This document shows positions 32,737-41,840 of a DNA stretch of 64,000 nucleotides, in pieces (within the stretch, counting starts at the first letter, position 1; each line of letters begins with the position of its first letter). Both the position numbers and the translations under genes were made by a program. Origin of the DNA: Candidatus Thermoflexus tengchongensis. GTDB lineage: Bacteria; Chloroflexota; Anaerolineae; Thermoflexales; Thermoflexaceae. The stretch is taken from the NCBI GenBank assembly GCA_016842085.1, contig JAEVEX010000023.1:45839-109838 (forward strand), written 5' to 3'. The notes beneath the pieces are model-generated. The model worked only from the letters and a program-made list of their open reading frames with translations. It was not told the DNA's origin and did no database searches.

Positions 32737-34116
32737 TCAGGAGCGAGGCAGGCGGATCCTGAAGGTGCTGCCCGCTCCCACCTGGCTCTCGACCTCAATG
32801 GTCCCTCCCATTGCTTCCACCAGCGCGCGGGCGATGGAGAGGCCCAATCCCGCTCCCCCTCCGGTGCGAGCGGGATCCCCCCGATAGAAGCGCTCGAAAA
32901 TGTGAGGCAGGATCTCCGGTGGGATGCCCGGGCCGGTGTCCTGCACCTCCAGCGCGATGGAGGTCTCTTCGGCCCGAGCCCGCAGGGTGATCCGTCCACC
33001 GGGGGGCGTGTATCGGATAGCGTTGTCGAGCAGAATGAGCAGCACCTGTTTCAGAAGGTCCGGGTCGGCCAGGACGTGGGTTTCCGGTGCTTCCGGGGTT
33101 TCGATGCTCTGCTCGCGGGCGAGCCGGCGGGCCTGGCGTCCCAGTTCGGAGAGAAGCGGGCGGAGCGGGATCGGCTCTCGCCGCACGGCCTGGCCGGCCT
33201 CCGCTCGAGCCAGGGCGAGCAGATCGTTGACCAGGCGGATCAGCCGATCACACTCCGCGATCAGATCCTCCAGCACTTCCCGCTGATCCTCTTGAGGAAT
33301 AGGGGGCTCCCGGCGCAGCAATTCCAGGTTGCCGCGCATGGTGGTCAGTGGCGTTCGCAGCTCATGGGAGGCATCCGCCACAAAGCGGCGCTGAGCCTGG
33401 AAGGCATGTTCCAGCTGCATATAAGCTGCCTGAAGCTCTTCCAGCATGGCATTGAACGTCCAGGCCAGCTCTCCGATCTCATCCGATGGCCCCGAGTAGG
33501 GAACCCGCTGGCTGAAATCCCGAAGCTGCCCGATCGCCCGCGCGGTCCGGGTGATCTGATGGATCGGGCGCAGGGCGATCCCCGCCAGCATCCATCCGGA
33601 GGCGAAGGCGGCGGCCAGGGCAGCCAGGCTGCCTGTGAAGAGGATCCTTCCGAGGGTTCCCTGGGCCTGGTCGTAATCAGCCAGGGAACGGCCGAGCTGC
33701 AGCACCCCACGCATCTGCCCATCCTGACGAACGGGAAGGTTATAAATGAGCAGGCGTCCGTTTTCCATATCGGCCACCTCGATCCATGCTCGACCCTGCT
33801 GGATCGCCGTCAGGCCCGCCGGGCTGATGGGAAGCTCGGCCCCTTCCAGGTTCGCGGTGCGATCCAGGATCTCTCCATCCAGCCGGCGGGTTTGCACATA
33901 GGTCTCTGGAGCGGCCAGCTTCCGGGCCGGATTATCGATAGCCTCCAGCCGAAAGCGAGGGGAGGTCATGAGTCGCCGGGCTTCATCTGCCAGAGCGTCT
34001 TCCAGAATTCGCAGGGTGAGGCGGGCCTGGATCCAGTAAACCGTAAGCCCGATGGCCAGAAGGGTGAACACCAGGATCCCGCTGTAAAAGAGGGTGAGCC
34101 GCAGGCGGATGGACAT
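32737..34116 (-). CDS. Sensor histidine kinase (HAMP, HisKA)
   Basis: This 459-residue kinase has two membrane helices at about residues 8-30 and 150-175 with an external sensor region between them. A HAMP segment follows, then the phosphoacceptor 'FVADASHELRTPLTTMRGNLELL' and the ATPase boxes 'NAIRYTPPGG', 'VQDTGPGIPPE', 'FERFYRGDPARTGGGAGLGLSIARALVEAMGG'. The ATG at 34116 starts one base after the response regulator stop. The pair forms an OmpR/PhoB-type two-component system. The signal is unknown. Confidence 0.95.
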   Translation of the reverse strand: MSIRLRLTLFYSGILVFTLLAIGLTVYWIQARLTLRILEDALADEARRLMTSPRFRLEAIDNPARKLAAPETYVQTRRLDGEILDRTANLEGAELPISPAGLTAIQQGRAWIEVADMENGRLLIYNLPVRQDGQMRGVLQLGRSLADYDQAQGTLGRILFTGSLAALAAAFASGWMLAGIALRPIHQITRTARAIGQLRDFSQRVPYSGPSDEIGELAWTFNAMLEELQAAYMQLEHAFQAQRRFVADASHELRTPLTTMRGNLELLRREPPIPQEDQREVLEDLIAECDRLIRLVNDLLALARAEAGQAVRREPIPLRPLLSELGRQARRLAREQSIETPEAPETHVLADPDLLKQVLLILLDNAIRYTPPGGRITLRARAEETSIALEVQDTGPGIPPEILPHIFERFYRGDPARTGGGAGLGLSIARALVEAMGGTIEVESQVGAGSTFRIRLPRS

Positions 34117-34117
34117 C

Positions 34118-34795
34118 TCAGGCCTCCCGCAGCACATAGCCGATGCCGCGGACCGTATGGATCAGGCGCGGTTCGCCTCCGGCTTCCATCTTCCGTCGCA
34201 GGTAACCGATATACACCTCGAGGACGTTCTCATCGCCGCGGAAGTCATAGCCCCACACTTCCTCCAGGATCCGCTGACGGGGAAGGACCTGACGGGGATG
34301 GCGCATGAAGAAGGCCAGGAGCTCGAACTCCCGGGGCGTGAGGACAAGCGGGCGGGATCCGCGCCGCGCCTCCCGGGTCGTGGGATCCAGATAGAGGTCT
34401 GCGTAGGTCAGGGGACGCTCGGGCTGGGAAGCTCCGACACGACGCAGCAGGGCCCGGATCCGGGCCAGCAGTTCCGCGGGAGCGAAGGGTTTAACCAGGT
34501 AATCATCCGCCCCGCTATCCAGACCTTCCACCCGATCCTCCACCGCGTCCCGGGCGGTCAGCATCAGGATGGGCGTGGAATCCCCCGCCGCGCGCAGACG
34601 AGCCGCTACCTCCACACCGCTCAGTCCCGGCAGCAGCCAGTCCAGGATGATGAGATCCAGCGGTTGCTCCTGAAGCCGGGCCAGGGCCTCGAGACCGCTT
34701 GTGGCCGTAAGCACCTGATAACCCTCGTAAACCAGTGTGCGCCGCAGCATATGGAGCAGTTTCTCATCATCATCCACAATGAGAATCCGTGGCAT
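34118..34795 (-). CDS. OmpR/PhoB-type response regulator
   Basis: This 225-residue regulator has the receiver 'RILIVDDDEKLLHML', the phosphoacceptor Asp in 'LIILDWLLPGLSG', 'ILMLTARD' and 'DYLVKPF'. The winged-helix domain holds 'LTPREFELLAFFMRHPRQVLPRQRILEEVWGYDF' and 'VRGIGYVL'. It is first in the operon with its kinase. The 430-base upstream region contains 11-base phased CTGAGA repeats and a palindrome that may be its binding sites. Confidence 0.95.
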   Translation of the reverse strand: MPRILIVDDDEKLLHMLRRTLVYEGYQVLTATSGLEALARLQEQPLDLIILDWLLPGLSGVEVAARLRAAGDSTPILMLTARDAVEDRVEGLDSGADDYLVKPFAPAELLARIRALLRRVGASQPERPLTYADLYLDPTTREARRGSRPLVLTPREFELLAFFMRHPRQVLPRQRILEEVWGYDFRGDENVLEVYIGYLRRKMEAGGEPRLIHTVRGIGYVLREA

Positions 34796-35224
34796 CCTCC
34801 CTCCCTTTCGCTGTTCACCGGGGCGCTTTCGAAGCTTCGCCCGCTCTCAAATCGTCTTTTCCTCCCTCCACCTGGCCCTGAGAAAGAAAGCGTGGAAAGA
34901 GGGCTATCCCGACTTTTCAGATTCTGAGTTCAACCGTGTAAGTCCTATCATAACAACCTGAGAGTCCGCTGAGAACGGATCCTGGAATGGTTCTGGGCGC
35001 GAACGCTCGTTCTCTTAATGTTTTCTCAGGATGACCTGAGATCATGTCCTGATGAAGGAGAAATAAAAGGGCTTGAGGTGACAGCCGAAGGGCGTTGCCC
35101 TCCTTTCCCGGTTGCGAAACAGCGGAGGATCATCCGGGGTGGTCTCGCTTATCTTGAAATCCCTGGGATACATATTCGGATTCAATGGCCTATACCATCT
35201 GGATCCTGGTGCAGGAGGGATGCG
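34796..35224. promoter_or_regulatory. Divergent control region of response regulator and hydrolase genes
   Basis: No gene is seen in this stretch. It contains CTGAGA-N5-CTGAGA at 34958-34974, an exact 11-base repeat, and the palindrome CTCAGG-ATGA-CCTGAG at 35026-35041. Both are shaped like binding sites for an OmpR-family protein and may serve both divergent genes. Confidence 0.45.
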
Positions 35225-36277
35225 ATGAATCGGTGGGAGACCATGCTCCGATTCGCCGTGCGGGTCGGCCTGGTGGTGCTGATCACAGGGTGTGGGCGCT
35301 CGCGTGGAGCGACCCCTGTTACGATGATCCCCACGGTGACGACGACGCCAGCGCCCACCGCGACGCCCACGCCCATCCCGACCCCCACCATTACACCATC
35401 GCCTACCCCGCACCCGCTGGCGGAATACACGATCGAAGGCATGCGACGGCGGATCTACCCTGGCGGGAAGATCGAGATCCGCGCTGTCGTCACCCGGACG
35501 GAAGCTTATACCCGCTATCTCATTGCCTATCCAAGCGATGGCCTGACCATCACCGGCGTGATGCAGATCCCTCATGGCCGGGGGCCTTTCCCCGTGATTG
35601 TTCTGAATCACGGATACATCCCACCCAGCCGGTATGTGCCGGGTTCGGATACATGGCGACCGGCCGATTATCTGGCCCGCCGGGGCTACATCACCCTGGC
35701 GCCGGATTTCCGGGGATGGGCGGGATCCGATTCCGGCCCCGATTTCTTCCGGATGGGCCTGGTGATCGATGCTCTGAATCTGATCAGCTCCATTCCTTCC
35801 ATTCCCCAGGCGGATCCTGAGCGCATCGGGATGTGGGGGCACAGCATGGGAGGCGGGGTCACCACCCGCGCGATCGTCATCGATCCACGGATCCGGGCAG
35901 CGGTCCTCTATGCGCCGGTCAGCGCGGATCTGGTGAACACCCGGCGGGGATTCGGCGGGGCCCGGAGCATGGAGGATCCATTTCTGGCCCAGGCATATGC
36001 CGATGCTCGCAGCGATCCCATGTTCCTGCGACAGGTCTCCCCAATTTATTACTTCCATTATGTGACCGCCCCGGTGCAGATCCATCAGGGGACCGCTGAC
36101 ACAACGACGCCGCCGGAATGGGCCCAGGCCATCCGGGATGCGCTGATTGCGGCAGGCAAGGAAGTGGAGTATTTCGAGTATCCAGGCCAGGGCCACGCCT
36201 TCCAGGGTCAGGCCTGGACGCTTTTCCTGCAGCGGATGACCGCGTTTTTCGATCGACACCTGAAAGGTTCCCGATAA
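35225..36277 (+). CDS. Secreted alpha/beta hydrolase (S9-like), lipoprotein
   Basis: This is a 350-residue protein. The leader ends in the lipobox LITGC and is followed by a Thr/Pro repeat linker. The hydrolase domain has the nucleophile elbow 'GMWGHSMGGG', an Asp in 'GTADTTTPPEWA' and the His in 'GQGHAFQG', giving a full Ser-Asp-His triad. The C-terminal region resembles the prolyl oligopeptidase/dienelactone hydrolase group. The ATG at 35225 follows AGGAGGG, and the ORF-track start is upstream shadow. It acts outside the membrane on an ester or peptide substrate that cannot be named. Confidence 0.88.
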   Translation: MNRWETMLRFAVRVGLVVLITGCGRSRGATPVTMIPTVTTTPAPTATPTPIPTPTITPSPTPHPLAEYTIEGMRRRIYPGGKIEIRAVVTRTEAYTRYLIAYPSDGLTITGVMQIPHGRGPFPVIVLNHGYIPPSRYVPGSDTWRPADYLARRGYITLAPDFRGWAGSDSGPDFFRMGLVIDALNLISSIPSIPQADPERIGMWGHSMGGGVTTRAIVIDPRIRAAVLYAPVSADLVNTRRGFGGARSMEDPFLAQAYADARSDPMFLRQVSPIYYFHYVTAPVQIHQGTADTTTPPEWAQAIRDALIAAGKEVEYFEYPGQGHAFQGQAWTLFLQRMTAFFDRHLKGSR

Positions 36278-36481
36278 ATCCGGCGGTCGAAGGATTTCTC
36301 GGGAAACCGTGCGGGCTTACGCTTTCGGGCTTCCGTTGGATTTTCGTGAGAGGCGGGTGCCAGGGGCCAATCGCCTCCTATGAAAGCGCTGCCTAAGGAA
36401 GGGAAGGCCGGATTTTCGTTCTGAAGGCCGGAAGGCAGCCTGATCGCCTCAGCCCCGGATATCCTCCGGGATCGCGCGCGG

Positions 36482-36979
36482 TTATTCGGCCTCCCGCCGC
36501 GCCAGCTCCCGGTCCATCACAACCAGCCCCGTCCCATCCTCCCCGATGCGCCGGAGCGCCTCCAGGATCTGCTCCACGCTTTTTTCTTCCTCAATTTGCT
36601 CCTCCAGGAACCAGTGAAGCAGGGGCAGGCTGGAGGGATCGTTCTCGCGGACGGCGATCTGGTAAAGATTCTGGATGAGGCTGGTGACCCGGCGCTCATG
36701 CTGAAGGGCCTGAGCGAAGGCCTCCTGGGGGGAGGCGAAATCCACCGGGGGCTGTTCGATCGCCTGAAGGATGACGCGTTCCCCCCGGTCGCAGAGGTGA
36801 TCGAAGAACTTCATCGCATGACCCACTTCCTCACGAGCCTGCACCCGCATCCAGTGGGCGAACCCGGGCAGGTTCATCGCTTCGAAGTATGCGGCCATAG
36901 ATAGATAAAGGTAAGCGGAGTAGAGCTCGTGGCGGACCTGGTCGTTCATGGCCTCGCGGAGCGTCTGGCTCATGGCCAT
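36482..36979 (-). CDS. ftnA: Bacterial non-haem ferritin
   Basis: This 165-residue four-helix protein stores iron. It has 'LREAMNDQVRHELYSAYLYLSMAAYFEAMNLPGFAHWMRVQAREEVGHAMKFFDHL', with the ferroxidase Glu, Tyr and EExxH residues, and later 'HWFLEEQIEEEKSVEQIL' with the second Glu pair. The length is that of the FtnA family. The ATG at 36979 follows an AGGAGG site. Confidence 0.95.
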   Translation of the reverse strand: MAMSQTLREAMNDQVRHELYSAYLYLSMAAYFEAMNLPGFAHWMRVQAREEVGHAMKFFDHLCDRGERVILQAIEQPPVDFASPQEAFAQALQHERRVTSLIQNLYQIAVRENDPSSLPLLHWFLEEQIEEEKSVEQILEALRRIGEDGTGLVVMDRELARREAE

Positions 36980-37404
36980 GGGAACCTCCTGGTGTGTGGA
37001 GATAGTGGCCTGCGGGATCGGCCCGCTCAGCCAGGATGCCCCCCTCCGGGATCCAGAGCGGGTTGGAAGAGCCCATGGAGGGTCGCCTCTGAACTTTCCT
37101 CTCTGGAGTTACGCGGCTGGTTTTCTCTGAAGGCTTTGAGAGCGAGCGGAGCACCTTCCATGTTCCGCTCACCCCCAGCAGTTTTTCTTTCCCTTCATTG
37201 AGTCTACAGTTAAAGAGCCGAATCCGCCAGCTCTTCCGGGCGGTTTCCTGTTGAGGACGGGGAGAACTTCTCCGGATTCGATTCGAGCGAGGAGCAGGGT
37301 AGGGGTCTGCCGAAGGTGGGCCCCATGCCCTCGAGTGCTCTTTTCAGAGTCCGATTCGTAACGCTTGAACCGAATATCCGTTAAATGCATAGGAAAGGAT
37401 TTCG
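36980..37404. other. Divergent intergenic region between ferritin and ECF sigma genes
   Basis: No gene is supported in these 425 bases. The stretch at 37103-37145 (GGAGTTACGCGGCTGG...) resembles one upstream of thiD at 53960. The end of the region should hold the promoter of the sigma factor gene, near GCTTGAACCGAATATCCG. Confidence 0.4.
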
Positions 37405-37995
37405 ATGGAAATGACCCCTGTTCCGGTGCATTCGGTTCGTCCAGAGGAGGCCACTGTCGAACCGGAGATGATCCGTCGGGCTCAGGGGGGCGATCCCGAG
37501 GCGGTGGGGTGGCTCTACGATCGTTTTTATCTCCCCATCTATCGCTACTTTCGGATCCGGCTGGAGGACCAGGAGCTTGCGGAAGATCTAACGGCGGAAG
37601 TCTTCGTGCGGATGCTGGAGCATCTGCCCCGGTATCGGGCACAGGGGCGCCCGTTTCTGGCCTGGCTGTATACCATCGCCCGAAACCTGTTGACGGATTA
37701 TTACCGCGCGCAGCCGCGCACCGTAGCGACGCCGCTGGAGGATCCGGAGCGTGCCCCTGGTGTGGAGGAGGAGATCGAGCGCATTGAAGCGCAGGCCCAG
37801 TGGGATTGCATCCGGCGGGCCATGCAGAGGTTAACGCCCGATCAGCAGGACGTGCTGTTCCACCGCTTTCTGGAGGGGCGCTCCGTGGAGGAGACGGCCC
37901 GGTTGATGGGGAAGCAGCCCAATGCCATCAAGGCGCTGCAGCACCGGGCGCTGGCCGCCCTGCGACGGCGGATGGAGGAGATGGGATGCCTATGA
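37405..37995 (+). CDS. ECF-type RNA polymerase sigma factor
   Basis: This is a 196-residue sigma factor. Region 2 is 'DPEAVGWLYDRFYLPIYRYFRIRLEDQELAEDLTAEVFVRMLEHLPRY' with 'PFLAWLYTIARNLLTDYYRAQ'. Region 4 is 'MQRLTPDQQDVLFHRFLEGRSVEETARLMGKQPNAIKALQHRALAALRRRM'. Its stop overlaps the DUF5667 gene start as ATGA, so the two products are made together. The same gene pair recurs at 57104-58754. Control of cell-envelope functions is likely, since the partner is a membrane protein. Confidence 0.94.
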   Translation: MEMTPVPVHSVRPEEATVEPEMIRRAQGGDPEAVGWLYDRFYLPIYRYFRIRLEDQELAEDLTAEVFVRMLEHLPRYRAQGRPFLAWLYTIARNLLTDYYRAQPRTVATPLEDPERAPGVEEEIERIEAQAQWDCIRRAMQRLTPDQQDVLFHRFLEGRSVEETARLMGKQPNAIKALQHRALAALRRRMEEMGCL

Positions 37996-38780
37996 AGGAT
38001 CTTTCCTTTGAAGAGGTCCTGGCCCGTTGTCTGGATGAGATGGCCGCGGGTGCCAGCATCGAGCAGGTGCTGGCCCGTTACCCCGCCTACGCGGCTGAGC
38101 TTCGTCCGCTGCTGGAGGCCGCTCTCCGGCTGCGGGAGGTCCCCGTGCCGCCCCCGCGTCCGCAAGCCGTTCTTCAAGGGCGAGCCCGGGTGATCGCGCG
38201 GTCAAGGCCTTCGCAGGCCTCCGGTTGGGGATGGCTTCGGGGGCGTCGATGGGTTTCCGCATTGCTGATCGCCGGGTTGCTCCTCGCCTTGCTCTTCGGG
38301 GGAGGGACGCTGGGGGCGCAGGCGGCGGACGCCAGTCTCCCGGGCGATCCCTTCTACGGGCTCAAGTTGTGGAAGGAGTCTCTCGAGCTGACCTGGGCGG
38401 AATGGCAGGGGGATCCCGTCCCGGTGCTGGTGCGCCAGCTGGAGCGGCGTTCCGAAGAGATCGAGGCGTTACAGCGACAGGGCCGTCCGGTGCATCCGGC
38501 CGTTCTTCAGCGCTCCGCCCGTCTGCTGATTCGACTGATCCTCCTGGCCGAGCGCCATCCGGATCATCCCCTTCTCCGGCAGCGCGCCCTGCAGGCCATT
38601 GAGCGACATCAGGCGATCCTCCTGGCCCTGCGCGCTCGGGTTCCACCGGCCGCCCGCCCGGCGCTGGAGCGGGCCCTGGAACGGGCGAATCGGGCCCGTG
38701 AGGTGCTCTCCTCCACCGTTCCGCCTCGACCTTCACCCGGGCCGCCCCCCAAATGGCCTCCCCGAGGGCCCGGGCGCTGA
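37992..38780 (+). CDS. DUF5667-type membrane protein, probable anti-sigma partner
   Basis: This is a 262-residue protein. The N-terminal part, 'FEEVLARCLDEMAAGASIEQVLARYPAYAAELRPLLEAALRLREVP', recurs in the partner of the second sigma factor. One membrane helix ('WVSALLIAGLLLALLFGGGTL') follows. The external part starts 'ADASLPGDPFYGLKLWKESLELTW', the DUF5667 signature, and ends in a Pro-rich tail. The layout of cytoplasmic N-terminus, one helix and external domain fits an anti-sigma factor. The start at 37992 overlaps the sigma stop. Confidence 0.82.
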   Translation: MKDLSFEEVLARCLDEMAAGASIEQVLARYPAYAAELRPLLEAALRLREVPVPPPRPQAVLQGRARVIARSRPSQASGWGWLRGRRWVSALLIAGLLLALLFGGGTLGAQAADASLPGDPFYGLKLWKESLELTWAEWQGDPVPVLVRQLERRSEEIEALQRQGRPVHPAVLQRSARLLIRLILLAERHPDHPLLRQRALQAIERHQAILLALRARVPPAARPALERALERANRAREVLSSTVPPRPSPGPPPKWPPRGPGR

Positions 38781-39028
38781 TCCGTTGAGGGCTGAGCGGA
38801 GCGTTGAAGGTGCCCTGCTCAGCCTCTAAAAGCTCTGGGGAAACGCATGGCTGAACGTCTCCCGGGTGGTCTATTGCTGGTCTCCGCTCGCATGGCGCCA
38901 GGGAAGCTCTGTGGACCGGGCCTCCTATCCCCCTGATTCCCTCATAAAGAGAAAGGGGGTAGCTTCGCCGCCTCCCCAACCCCTTCTATAGAGCGGCAAC
39001 CCCTCCTGGCGTTTGCTGCGCAAGTTTT
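38781..39028. other. Intergenic stretch before the DeoR regulon
   Basis: There is no gene here. The control elements of the deoR gene follow at 39029. I see nothing specific in the first 250 bases. Confidence 0.4.
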
Positions 39029-39076
39029 GATCGATTCTGATTGATACTTGACATTTCAATCAAGATCGATTAAGAT
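39029..39076 (+). promoter_or_regulatory. Promoter and operator of the DeoR regulon
   Basis: TTGACA (39048-39053) and TAAGAT (39071-39076) are 17 bases apart, a good sigma-70 promoter. A perfect inverted repeat TGATTGA/TCAATCA (39038-39062) encloses the -35 box. GATCGATT is also repeated directly at 39029 and 39064. A DeoR protein bound here would block polymerase. Transcription would start only about ten bases before the ATG, giving a very short leader. Confidence 0.65.
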
Positions 39077-39093
39077 AAGCGCAGGAGGTGCTC

Positions 39094-39906
39094 ATGCGGG
39101 CGGCTCGGCGGGAGCAGATCCTGCAGATTCTGAGCGAGCGGTCCTTCGTTACGGCCGAGGAACTGGCCCGGCTGACGGGGGCTTCCCTGCCGACGATCCG
39201 TCGGGATCTGCAGGTCCTGGCGGAGGAGGGATTGATCGTCCGCACCCGGGGTGGAGCCTCCCTGGGCACGCCCGGGATCGGCCACGAGATCCCTTATTTG
39301 ACACGGGCCCGGGTTCAGTTGCCGGAGAAGCGGGCGATCGCCCGCGCGGCGCTGGATTTCGTTCGCGAGGGCGATGTGATCGCCCTGGATGTAGGTTCCA
39401 CCACGTTCGAGCTGGCCCGTCTCCTTCGTCCCCGCCGGAACCTCACGGTCTTCACAGCATCGGTCCCCATCGCGCAGCTGCTGGCCAACACGGAGATCTC
39501 GGTGTTTCTCCTGGGCGGCCAGCTGCGCAAGAAGGAACTTTCGATCGTTGGCCCTCTCGCGTTGCGGATGGCTGCTCAGTTCTACTATGACCGCTTCTTT
39601 ATGGGAGTGGCTGGCCTGGACCCGGAAGCCGGGTGCACGGATTTCAGCCTGGATGATGTGGAGGTGAAGAAGGTCTTTCTGGAGCGCTCCCGCGAGATCA
39701 TTGTCCTCGCGGATCACACCAAGCTGGGCCATGTTTCCTTCACTGCGATTTGCCCGGTTCAGCGGGTGCACCGGGTGATCACCGATGCGGGAGCGGATCC
39801 GCGGATGATCGCCCGGCTGCGGGAGCTCGGGGTTGAGGTGCGAGTGGTGCCGGTGATGGAGGACCAGGCCGCGGCCCGACGTGAGCGCACGGTGCCTCAA
39901 CCGTAA
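39094..39906 (+). CDS. DeoR family transcriptional regulator
   Basis: This is a 270-residue protein. The N-terminal HTH is 'RREQILQILSERSFVTAEELARLTGASLPTIRRDLQVLAEEGLIVRTRGGA', the DeoR signature. The C-terminal sensor domain has 'AIARAALDFVREGDVIALDVGSTTFELARLL' and 'DHTKLGHVSF', typical of regulators that bind phosphorylated sugars. The ATG at 39094 has GGAGG at the right distance. It heads the 12.5-kb sugar or polyol block and probably represses it until a sugar-phosphate intermediate accumulates. Confidence 0.95.
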   Translation: MRAARREQILQILSERSFVTAEELARLTGASLPTIRRDLQVLAEEGLIVRTRGGASLGTPGIGHEIPYLTRARVQLPEKRAIARAALDFVREGDVIALDVGSTTFELARLLRPRRNLTVFTASVPIAQLLANTEISVFLLGGQLRKKELSIVGPLALRMAAQFYYDRFFMGVAGLDPEAGCTDFSLDDVEVKKVFLERSREIIVLADHTKLGHVSFTAICPVQRVHRVITDAGADPRMIARLRELGVEVRVVPVMEDQAAARRERTVPQP

Positions 39907-39951
39907 AGTCCATGCGTCGATTGCTGGAATTCCCATAGCAGGAGCCATCGG

Positions 39952-40764
39952 ATGTCCTGGTTGCAGGAGCTCTTTGGGGTTTCCAAGCCGGTGATCGGGA
40001 TGATCCATCTTCCGGCCCTGCCCGGGGCTCCTCTCTATGATGCGGAAAAGGGGATGGAGGGGATCCTGGAATGGGCCCGGCGGGATTTGCACGCCCTTCA
40101 GGCGGGCGGGATCGATGCGGTGATGTTCTGCAATGAGAGCGATCGTCCTTATACCCTGCGAGCGGATCCGGCGACGGTCGCTGCGATGGCTGCTGTGGTG
40201 GGGCGATTGCGTGACGAGATCCAGGTGCCCTTCGGGATCGATATCCTGTGGGATCCCTTCGCCGCCCTGGCCGTTGCGCATGCCACAGGTGCCCGGTTCG
40301 TGCGGGAGGTCTTTACAGGCGTTTACGCCAGCGATATGGGGTTCTGGAGCCCCTCGGCAGGGGAAATCCTGCGTTATCGCCGGGTGATCGGTGCGGAGGG
40401 AGTACGATTGCTTTTCAACATCAATGCGGAGTTCGCTGCTCCCGTGGGAAGCCGGCCGCTGGCGGAGGTGGCCCGCTCCGTAGCCTTCTCCAGCCTTCCT
40501 GATGCGATCTGCGTCTCAGGGCCCATGACCAGCATGCCGGTACGGGTGGAGGACCTGCGAGCGGTGAAGGAGGCCGTGGGATCGATCCCGGTGTTCATCA
40601 ACACCGGTGCCCGTCACGACAACATTGCCGATCTGCTGCCTTTTGCCGATGGGGTGATCGTGGGGTCCAGCCTGAAAGTGGATGGGATCACCTGGAATCC
40701 GGTGGATCCGGAACGGGTGCGGTCGTTTATGGCGATCGTGCGGCGGCTCCGGGCAGAGGGGTGA
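39952..40764 (+). CDS. BtpA/SgcQ family TIM-barrel protein
   Basis: This 270-residue protein opens 'FGVSKPVIGMIHLPALPGAPLYD' and contains 'GIDAVMFCNESDRPY', 'FGIDILWDPFAALAVAHATGARFVREVFTGVYASDMG' and 'INTGARHDNIADLLPFADGVIVGSSLKVDG', the BtpA/SgcQ pattern. The C-terminus has the phosphate-binding form of TIM barrels. Its relative SgcQ lies in a sugar operon of E. coli, and BtpA was named for photosystem I assembly in cyanobacteria, but neither reaction is settled. Here it lies between a DeoR regulator and an ABC transporter gene, which supports a role in carbohydrate metabolism. Confidence 0.88.
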   Translation: MSWLQELFGVSKPVIGMIHLPALPGAPLYDAEKGMEGILEWARRDLHALQAGGIDAVMFCNESDRPYTLRADPATVAAMAAVVGRLRDEIQVPFGIDILWDPFAALAVAHATGARFVREVFTGVYASDMGFWSPSAGEILRYRRVIGAEGVRLLFNINAEFAAPVGSRPLAEVARSVAFSSLPDAICVSGPMTSMPVRVEDLRAVKEAVGSIPVFINTGARHDNIADLLPFADGVIVGSSLKVDGITWNPVDPERVRSFMAIVRRLRAEG

Positions 40765-40769
40765 GATCC

Positions 40770-41840
40770 ATGGCGCGGGTAGAGGTGGAAGGTCTGACCA
40801 AGCGCTTCGGTCGGGTGATTGCGGTTCAGGATTTCACCCTGGAAGTAAAAGAGGGGGAACTGGTCTCTCTCCTGGGGCCATCCGGATGTGGCAAGACCAC
40901 GGTCCTTCGGTGCATCGCCGGGTTTGAGCGGCCGGACGCTGGTCGCATCATTGTGGACGGCCAGGTGCTCAACGAAGTCCCTCCAGAGCGACGGAACATC
41001 GGGATGGTTTTCCAGACCTATGCCCTTTTCCCGCATATGACCGTAGCCGACAACATTGCCTTCTCGCTGATGATCCGGGGCCGTCCCAGGGAGGAGCGGG
41101 AGCGTGTGGTGAAGGAGATGTTGAGCCTGGTCCATCTGGAGGGCATGGAGGATCGCTATCCCCATCAGCTTTCCGGTGGCCAGCGACAGCGGGTTGCCCT
41201 GGCCCGGGCGCTGGCGATGCGTCCCAAGGTGCTGCTTCTGGATGAGCCTCTATCGGCTCTGGACGCTAAGATCCGGGAGGAGCTCCGAGGGGAGATCCGG
41301 CGCATCCAGAAGACGTTGGGGATCACCACGCTTTATGTCACCCATGATCAGGAAGAAGCGCTGGCCCTCTCGGACCGGGTGGTGGTGATGAATATGGGGC
41401 GGATCGAGCAGGTGGGAACCCCGGCGGAGATCTACAACGCGCCGCGGACACCCTTTGTGGCCATGTTTGTCGGGACGATGAACCTTCTGCCGGGCCGGCT
41501 GGAGTCGGATGGGCGCTTCCTCTGGAAGGGGACTGCTTTCCAGGTCCATCGAGGCGTGGAGATCCATGGGCGAGGGGAAGTTTACCTGGCCCTTCGGCCG
41601 GAGCGTTTGAAGATCGCCGCCAGCCCTGATCAGATCCCCCCGGAACACAACCGGATCCCTGGACGTGTGGAGTGGGTAACCTTCCTGGGCCCTATCGGCC
41701 GTTTGACGGTTCGAAGCGATGGGGAAACGCTGCTGGTGGATCTCTCCTCCGATGAGGCGATTCGATTCCCTGTCGGCTCGCCGGTCTGGATCCATTTTCA
41801 TCCAGAATCGGCTCATCTCGTGCCGAAGGAGTCGGGGTGA
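40770..41840 (+). CDS. ABC importer ATPase (PotA/UgpC/FbpC-like)
   Basis: This is a 356-residue ATPase with Walker A GPSGCGKTT, Q-loop 'MVFQTYALFPHMTVADNIAF', signature LSGGQRQR and Walker B VLLLDEPLSALD. A C-terminal TOBE-type regulatory part of about 110 residues ('YLALRPERLKI') completes it. The ATG at 40770 follows the BtpA stop by five bases. It is the only ABC ATPase in a block that holds two binding proteins and four permeases, so it may drive both importers. Confidence 0.95.
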   Translation: MARVEVEGLTKRFGRVIAVQDFTLEVKEGELVSLLGPSGCGKTTVLRCIAGFERPDAGRIIVDGQVLNEVPPERRNIGMVFQTYALFPHMTVADNIAFSLMIRGRPREERERVVKEMLSLVHLEGMEDRYPHQLSGGQRQRVALARALAMRPKVLLLDEPLSALDAKIREELRGEIRRIQKTLGITTLYVTHDQEEALALSDRVVVMNMGRIEQVGTPAEIYNAPRTPFVAMFVGTMNLLPGRLESDGRFLWKGTAFQVHRGVEIHGRGEVYLALRPERLKIAASPDQIPPEHNRIPGRVEWVTFLGPIGRLTVRSDGETLLVDLSSDEAIRFPVGSPVWIHFHPESAHLVPKESG

